Source: Ailanthus altissimus (lineage: Eukaryota > Streptophyta > Magnoliopsida > Sapindales > Simaroubaceae). Taken from it: a stretch of DNA of 64,000 nt. Of the stretch, positions 57,794-64,000 are shown piece after piece (the first letter of the stretch is position 1; each line of letters begins with the position of its first letter). The stretch spans positions 7,765,001-7,829,000 of the forward strand of contig OX327697.1 in the NCBI GenBank assembly GCA_946807835.1, in the 5' to 3' direction. The position numbers and the translations under genes are program-made. The notes under the pieces were generated by a model, which saw nothing but the letters and a program-made list of their open reading frames with translations, was not told the DNA's origin and did no database searches.

Positions 57794-59902
57794 TGTAAGT
57801 GTATTATTTATTGGGTATAAATGTATACATAACAATTCAAAGTTTATCTATTATTTACATATCTCACATACAAATCAGCACAACAAAAAAGAAATCTATT
57901 TTTTTTTATTGCAATATACACATAAATTTAAATTTTTTACACCTAATAGAATTAGTGACACAACCTAAAGCTGTACTTTAAACAATTCGAGTCCAAAAAT
58001 GCTGATGAGATTACTGGAACTAGAATAATAACTTTCTATTTCAGTAGGAATAGTAGCTCAACACTTGAACTTTTACTTTTCTCTTTGGCCGTGTGTAAAT
58101 TTAATATATAACTTTTGTAAATTATTCCTTAAAATGGTCGAATGTTAACTAAGTAAAATAAGTCTCACTTTTTTACTTAGTCATCCATATTTCTCACACA
58201 ACCCATTATTTTCAATTGCCGTATTTTCTTTTTTTGTTTAACACTTAAAAAATGTAAGCAATTAAATTTGTAACATTTACAATTCTAATTCACTCAAGTT
58301 ATTGCCGAATGAAAGACATATAGATAACTTTTTTAAATTGCAACAATTTGCAACATAAGATGCTTCTCAAGCTTACAAGGGCGCTTGTCCTTAATTGACA
58401 TTTGGTTATCAATTGGTCAAGTAATAGTGTAGCACTTAAGTTTGTCAACTCTTAACAATTGCAATCTTGTTACACATACTTGAACATTAAAGAAGTATGT
58501 CTTTGAGCTAAGAAATAGTGGGAATTTGATTTGCCATTTGTCAACTATTTAAAGCATTCGACCATGCTTTTGTTTGACAAATGGTAGCATGAGGTGGGTA
58601 GCAAGTGATTAATCATCACTTACAACTTGTCAGCTTCCCTAGAGACCTTGAACCAATTTCTACTTCCTAAAGTTTTTTCAAATTGAACTGTTCGACTTAG
58701 TGCATTATCTTAGTACTCAACAAGTATACTTTATATTGTTAGACTCCCTAAACTTACACCCGTTTGTTTTATGGAACTCTTCCCTAACTCTGTAAAACGA
58801 TGCCCCATACACACGTTATGGAAGTTACAGAATGACGCATTAAACTATACCATCTGAGGTTAATATATATTCGTATAATCCTTCATTTCATCATTTATAT
58901 CCTAGAAGAACGGGGACATAGATCATTACCTTAAAATCTCCATATGTTCAACCATGAATTTATCTCCAGATTCATATTTTCATAAACAATATACTCAAAC
59001 ACTTTTTATCCCACGGGAAACTTTTTCATGAGTTTTATGCTTGTGGCCATAAGACTTTTTGAAAACAATCTCGGAGCATTAATATATATAGCTCACCTAT
59101 ATGAGCTGACGAATACCATATCTACTTACTTCGGACTCCATGAGCATCAGACCATACTCAACGACACATAACGATCAGACCATAATATGTTTTTGGCATG
59201 TGTGGAACCTAAGTAATGAATTTCTCATAAGTTCACCATAGTGCTCAGGTCAAAGGACCACAAATACTACTCAACTTGAGAAGACCTTTAGTTGACGGCA
59301 TTATGGGATATATCTATTGGAGGTTCTCATTGAATCTGTTCGGTACCCAGTCCTCACTAAATACCTGTAGGCCTATACAATCTTCCACTAAGCTTATGGT
59401 ATACTAAGACTAACCATCTAGACCATTCAGATATAGATATACATTGATTTGTATATAATAAGGCCTTCACCGACAGGCCCACATCAATAAAGATAGATCA
59501 GAAATAAATATATATGATTTGAGAACATACTTGCACAATGACATTTCCTAGCACTATTTGCAACTCCTTGCAACTATGTCTTGATAATATATCCACATGT
59601 CTTTGTCATATTTTAGATAAGACTCTAACTCTTTAGATTTCAATGACTCTTATAACTTGTTGACTCTTAGTAATGCTAACTTTTACTATTTATAAATCTC
59701 AGCGTTAATAACTCTTAACACTGATTTAAACTCCTTTAAACTAGATCTGAACTTCTTCAGATCATACAGTGTCTAAAATATTACAATCATCTTACCATAT
59801 ATATATAATCTTAACGATTTTATTCAAAATATTTATTGTATAAATATTAAACAAATAATATTTATATAATATTGAAATTACACGTAAGCACCATCTCCAA
59901 CA
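57794..59902 (-). mobile_element. Family A-like copia 3' LTR, reversed
   Basis: About 2.1 kb, reading on the minus strand from TGTTGGAGATGGTGC (59902) to CACTTACA (57794). It directly follows the purine-rich AAAATGAGAGTT on that strand, the polypurine tract of the copia body to the right. Confidence 0.75.
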
Positions 59903-61859
59903 AACTCTCATTTTCTTTTGTGCAATTTATGATGATATCTTATATTTATCGACTTCAGGTATTTCTCAAACACCATAGGAGTTAAGACTTGAGTGGATCC
60001 GCTATATTATCCATGGAATGTATCATAGATACTATTACATCTCCAATAGCAAAGAACTTTATAATTATATAGTATTTAGAATCACATGATCGTAATTTGA
60101 GTGCACCTTATAACTTCTTGACTTGAGCAATTTCTCTGTTATTGTTGCATTTAGTAGGATTGGATCCATTGAACTTAGAATTATTCTAAGTTCAGCAACT
60201 GACTTGCATTTTTATAGAACTTCTTTTATAGGCATCTGAAGCAACAACATATTTTTCCTCCAAGGTAGAATCAGTTGTGGATATCTAAATTACACTCTCA
60301 ACTAATTGCAGTACCGTTGAGAAGAAACACAAAATTAGATGTAGACTTTGTATCATCTGGACCAGACTAGAAGTTAAAATTTGTGTATCCTCTTATATAT
60401 AAGTAACTTTCTCCATGATTCAAAAACTTATCCTCTATACCTCTTAGGTATTTTAGATATGTTTCATGGACATTCATTGGTAGTTACCTAGATTAAACCG
60501 ATACTGGCTCATAACACTTACAACCATCTATATCCAGATTTTGTATATAGTATGACATATATCAAGTTACCTATAATTGAGGTACATAGTATATTAGACA
60601 CTCTAATAGTTTTATCTTCTTGTTGAGGACACTTCCTCCTAAAAGAATGAATGCCATATTTGAAAGGCATATTAACTGTCTCACAGTTACTAAAGTTGTA
60701 CCTTTTCAGGATATAGTCTATATACGAAGATTGAGATAGTCCCATCAGACTCCTAGCTCTATCTCTATAAATTTCTATACCGAGTATATATGAAGCCTTC
60801 TCAAATCTTTCATGGAGAAGTTTTTGTTCAGATAACTCTTAATTGACTGACTTGCAACATATCAACGTTGTTTCCAACATTGAATATGTCTTCCTCGTAG
60901 AGAACTCAAAAGATAAACATGGTCCTACTACCATTTCTTAACACACACGTTTTCTCTTTGTTCTTGTTGAAATCAGACTCTTTGATTTTCTTATTAAAAT
61001 GAAGATTCCAGCTACGGGAGAACCGTTTAAGTCAACTTGAACTTTGTTTAGTTTACATATTTGATTAAAAGTGACATTGAATATAAAACGTGTAGACTAT
61101 TCCATATATATTTTTTGATCAAGGTATACATTCTAGAATGTAATCTTTATATCCATCTACAAGGCCTCAAAATCTTAGTATACTGCAATAGCGAATAAAA
61201 TTTGAATTGACTTAAATATGGTTACTAGTGAAAAAGCTTTTCCCATAACCAATCCCAGATCTTTAAGTGTAACCGTTTGTCACCAATCAGTTTTTGAAGG
61301 TCTCTATCTTCATATTAAGCCTACACTTCTGTTTGATAAACTCAATTACAATAAATAGGAACCATTTCTATGGGAAGTACAACCAAGTCTTGGACTTGAT
61401 TGCCATGCATATAGTGAATTTTGGATTTTATAGCATTTAGCCATTTTTTTAAATCAATGTCTAACATTACTTCTTTACAGGTTTAAAGATCATTTTCTTT
61501 AACTAAGAAAATACCAAAGGCATCTTCAGGTATCAAGCATACCTATTGTGTAACTCTTATACAAGCAGAGCAACCCAAAATCTTAACATACTTAAGACTC
61601 GGTTTCCTTCAAGTCTATATCTTATACAGAGTAAAAGGAATGACTTCTGATGAAACTCTGTGCAATAAGTGAACAATAGTTTCTAGAGCAGTATCCATAG
61701 ATATTCTAGAAGATGAGTAAAGCTCAACATCGATCAGACTATATTAATAAAGTCTGATTCCTTCTTTTCAAACACCTTTGCATTGTGGAGTGGTTAGAGG
61801 ACTATATTGAGCAATAATCTCATTCTCTTTTAAATAATCTATAAATTTACTACTCATAT
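59903..61859 (-). pseudogene. Degenerate copia pol, minus strand
   Basis: Read on the minus strand from 61859: integrase end (FIDYLKENEIIAQYSPLTTPQCKGV, ALETIVHLLHRVSSEVIPFTLY, RKPSLKYVKILGC), RT start (LDIDLKKWLNAIKSKI, NQVQDLV), and the RT/RNase H block with a 75-codon open part at 60518-60745 (GLSQSSYIDYILKRYNF, IRVSNILCTSIIGNLIYVIL). gag and the 5' side are cut off at 61859 by a gypsy LTR. Confidence 0.85.
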
Positions 61860-64000
61860 TGACAGGACCCGACCCGAGACCCTCTACTATAGATCCCAGC
61901 GGCCCTGCCGGCCACCCCGACGGAAGTTCCTCCGAACCTAACTGGGTAAGTTAAGGAATTCCGCGAGGCGAACCCCTTTTTAATTCTTGTTACTACTAAG
62001 AAGATCTAGTAATATACATGAAAACGACATCTTAGTTTTAAAAACAAACGGATAAAGTTTCCCCTGTTTTCCGGAAAATCCATATAAACCTGCAAAGAAA
62101 TTTCACTTCTAATTCGAACACATCTCAATTCTACCAATTCGGACCTCCGATCCTTTTCAAATCAAATCCAACACAACTTAATTATTTTGTGTAAATCACA
62201 AAATAAGCATAATCATAAAAAGTAAAAACGATCATCATAAACTGGAAATCTCTTCTTCTTGATTCAATACATACTTACAAATATACATGCCTACAACTAT
62301 TATGCATAAAGTAAAGAGTGCTATTAGCACATTTACATGTACAAAAATTATCTTTGGATTCGGCCCACTACTCGGCGATAGGAGAATCAGCAGCTTGCGT
62401 TCCGAGACCTGCACCTGGGAAAGGGGTTTAAAACATAAAACATAAAACGAGTGAGCTAAAGGAGCTCAGTGAATGTAAATGAGAATTCAATTACAAGAAT
62501 ATTATACAAAGATAACAATTTCTAAAGTACATGCAGAAATTATGCTTCTAAAACGGATGTAAAATTGTAAAACGGTTTCTAATATCATATGCTAATGAAA
62601 TCTTGCTGAGCGGGTTTTATCTACATCTTTGAAAAACTATATTCAAAATCTGTATAACATAATAACTGCTGTATGCATATAAATGCATAAATGCTATCGG
62701 TAAATAAAAAACTAGTAAAATCCTCGCTCGGCCATTTTCTTTCTAAACTGTACCAATGGAAACCCTAAAGCTCTATACCCACGCAGCGACTCAACTAGCA
62801 CCGCATACGTGAGTAGGTCACGGGGCACCTCAACTAACAGCACCTACAGTGACATCTCAAGATATCTCACTGGCTACGCAGCGGAATCCTACATCGCATG
62901 CATATAGCGAGACAATATCCCGTACACATAGAGCGACTCACATGACTCGACATCCTGACTTTTCGGAGTTAGTGACATACCCCCAAGACCTGCCCATGTG
63001 CACGGGATATACCGGCCGGGTCTAATACAATCATCACCACTATAATCTGAGGGTACCAATGGCCTTAAAACAAATGCAGAAATTTTAAAACTGTTTCACA
63101 AATCGATCATGTAAAGCATGTCTATGAATATATCCAGATCATAAATCATATTTATGCATCGACAGCTCATAAAATATACATAGTCATTGTGCAAAAATAT
63201 AATAACCGAAAAGTAAAAGAAATAACAGATTTTCACTTACAACCGCTCCGCGCTCAATTTCGCTCCCGATTCCTGCTCCCGTTGACGCTCTCGGTTATCC
63301 TCACCTACGCGCTATAAATGACATTTAGAACCAAATCGAACACTAGAATCTCATTTAACTACTAAATACCCTAATCGGCATACAAAGCCCGGATGTAAAC
63401 TACTTCCCGATTTTAGTTACGGAGCCATAATCGAAACTAACTCACCATCCGGCGCCCTGAAAATTATTGAACACCTTATAATTTGATTGGACATACTTGC
63501 CCTTTACCTTTTCAATATGGACAATTATGTCCCATTTTCTTTATTTTTGGGTTTTTTCATCAACCATATACATTCAATTCACAATATGCATCATTTACAC
63601 ACAACAATTCAATCAAAACACCACTCAATTCCTAACTTCCCTAAAGTGGCAGAATTTCACCCTAGGTTCCAACACATCCCTTTTCTCAATTTCTTGTTCC
63701 AATTAAAACAAAATCATGCCAATTTCATTCTAAAGCCCTAATTACAATCAATTGAAATCTTTACAACAAAATCACCAAAAACCCTAATTCTCACCTTGCC
63801 AATTTCTTCAAATTGATGACTCCTTCAAGCTCCAAACTAGAATTCAACTCAATCTAAGCCAAGAATACACATAAGAACATCAATTAACACATTCTTGAAT
63901 TCCCACTTATCAAACTCATAAAAGATACTTTTCTTACCTCTTTTTCTTGAATTTCCTCTAATAAAGACTTCAATTGAGCTTAGGATTGGTTTGTAACCTT
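61860..64000 (-). mobile_element. Gypsy LTR (reversed), less decayed, runs off the window
   Basis: Starts TGACAGGACCCGACCCGAG, related to the start at 10666. Left flank CATAT at 61855-61859; the partner lies outside. Many CG dinucleotides survive (around 61900-61930, 62800-62900 and 63240-63310), unlike the other LTRs here. Short frames near 63490 are not recognised as genes. Confidence 0.75.

Noticed and set aside
63487..63741. Overlapping 84- and 69-codon frames
   Set aside because: They lie in the reversed gypsy LTR, are low in complexity and have no recognised domain.

Overview
The window is AT-rich nuclear DNA of a flowering plant, most likely a eudicot. The evidence is a spliced LRK10-like (leaf-rust-10-type) receptor kinase gene with plant GUB_WAK_bind/WAK_assoc ectodomains, plant-lineage Ty1/copia and Ty3/gypsy retrotransposons, and a degenerate tRNA-Asp-type primer binding site. 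There are no bacterial-type operons, rRNA genes or CRISPR arrays. The species cannot be named from the sequence alone.

Host genes. One apparently intact gene lies on the minus strand between 24867 and 17929: an LRK10L-type receptor kinase of three coding exons (805, 36 and 1136 bp). Splice sites and phases are consistent and predict 658 residues (about 640 from the second Met): signal peptide, cysteine-rich ectodomain, transmembrane helix and non-RD kinase. Its first intron holds a 4.15-kb antisense Ty3/gypsy element with a 5-bp target-site duplication. A second, nearly identical ectodomain exon (1875-2679, minus) lies about 22 kb away. It has no kinase exon inside the window. The two exons belong to a segmental duplication (about 1648-6160 versus 23830-28575, probably continuing at 49370-50000). 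A short kinase pseudogene fragment lies at 16646-16990.

Everything else is mostly mobile-element debris. 6190-15827: a decayed copia element whose reverse transcriptase is split by a solo LTR and whose 3' LTR contains a gypsy solo LTR, which itself contains another copia-type LTR. 19661-23810: the intronic gypsy element. 25545-26740: a foldback, MULE-like element present only in the promoter side of duplicate B. 28577-48737: a gypsy (Athila/Tat-like) array sharing LTRs (LTR - deleted body - LTR - body - LTR); its middle LTR carries a stack of three further nested LTRs, and its first body carries a foldback element. 50030-52183: a copia 3' end with an LTR inserted in its LTR. 53632-55551: four tRNA-like tandem units split by an LTR. 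55790-61859: minus-strand copia LTRs and polymerase. 61860-64000: the start of a less decayed gypsy LTR running off the window.

Insertion order can be read in many places from 5-bp target duplications. The sequence shows one functional-looking immune-type receptor gene surviving in a dense nest of retroelements. I did not see a clearly new enzymatic or defence system. The most notable points are the retroelement-tolerant intron, the kinase-less ectodomain duplicate, the LTR-sharing nested array, the recurrent TA...CA LTR ends and a GC-rich word shared by unrelated LTR families.
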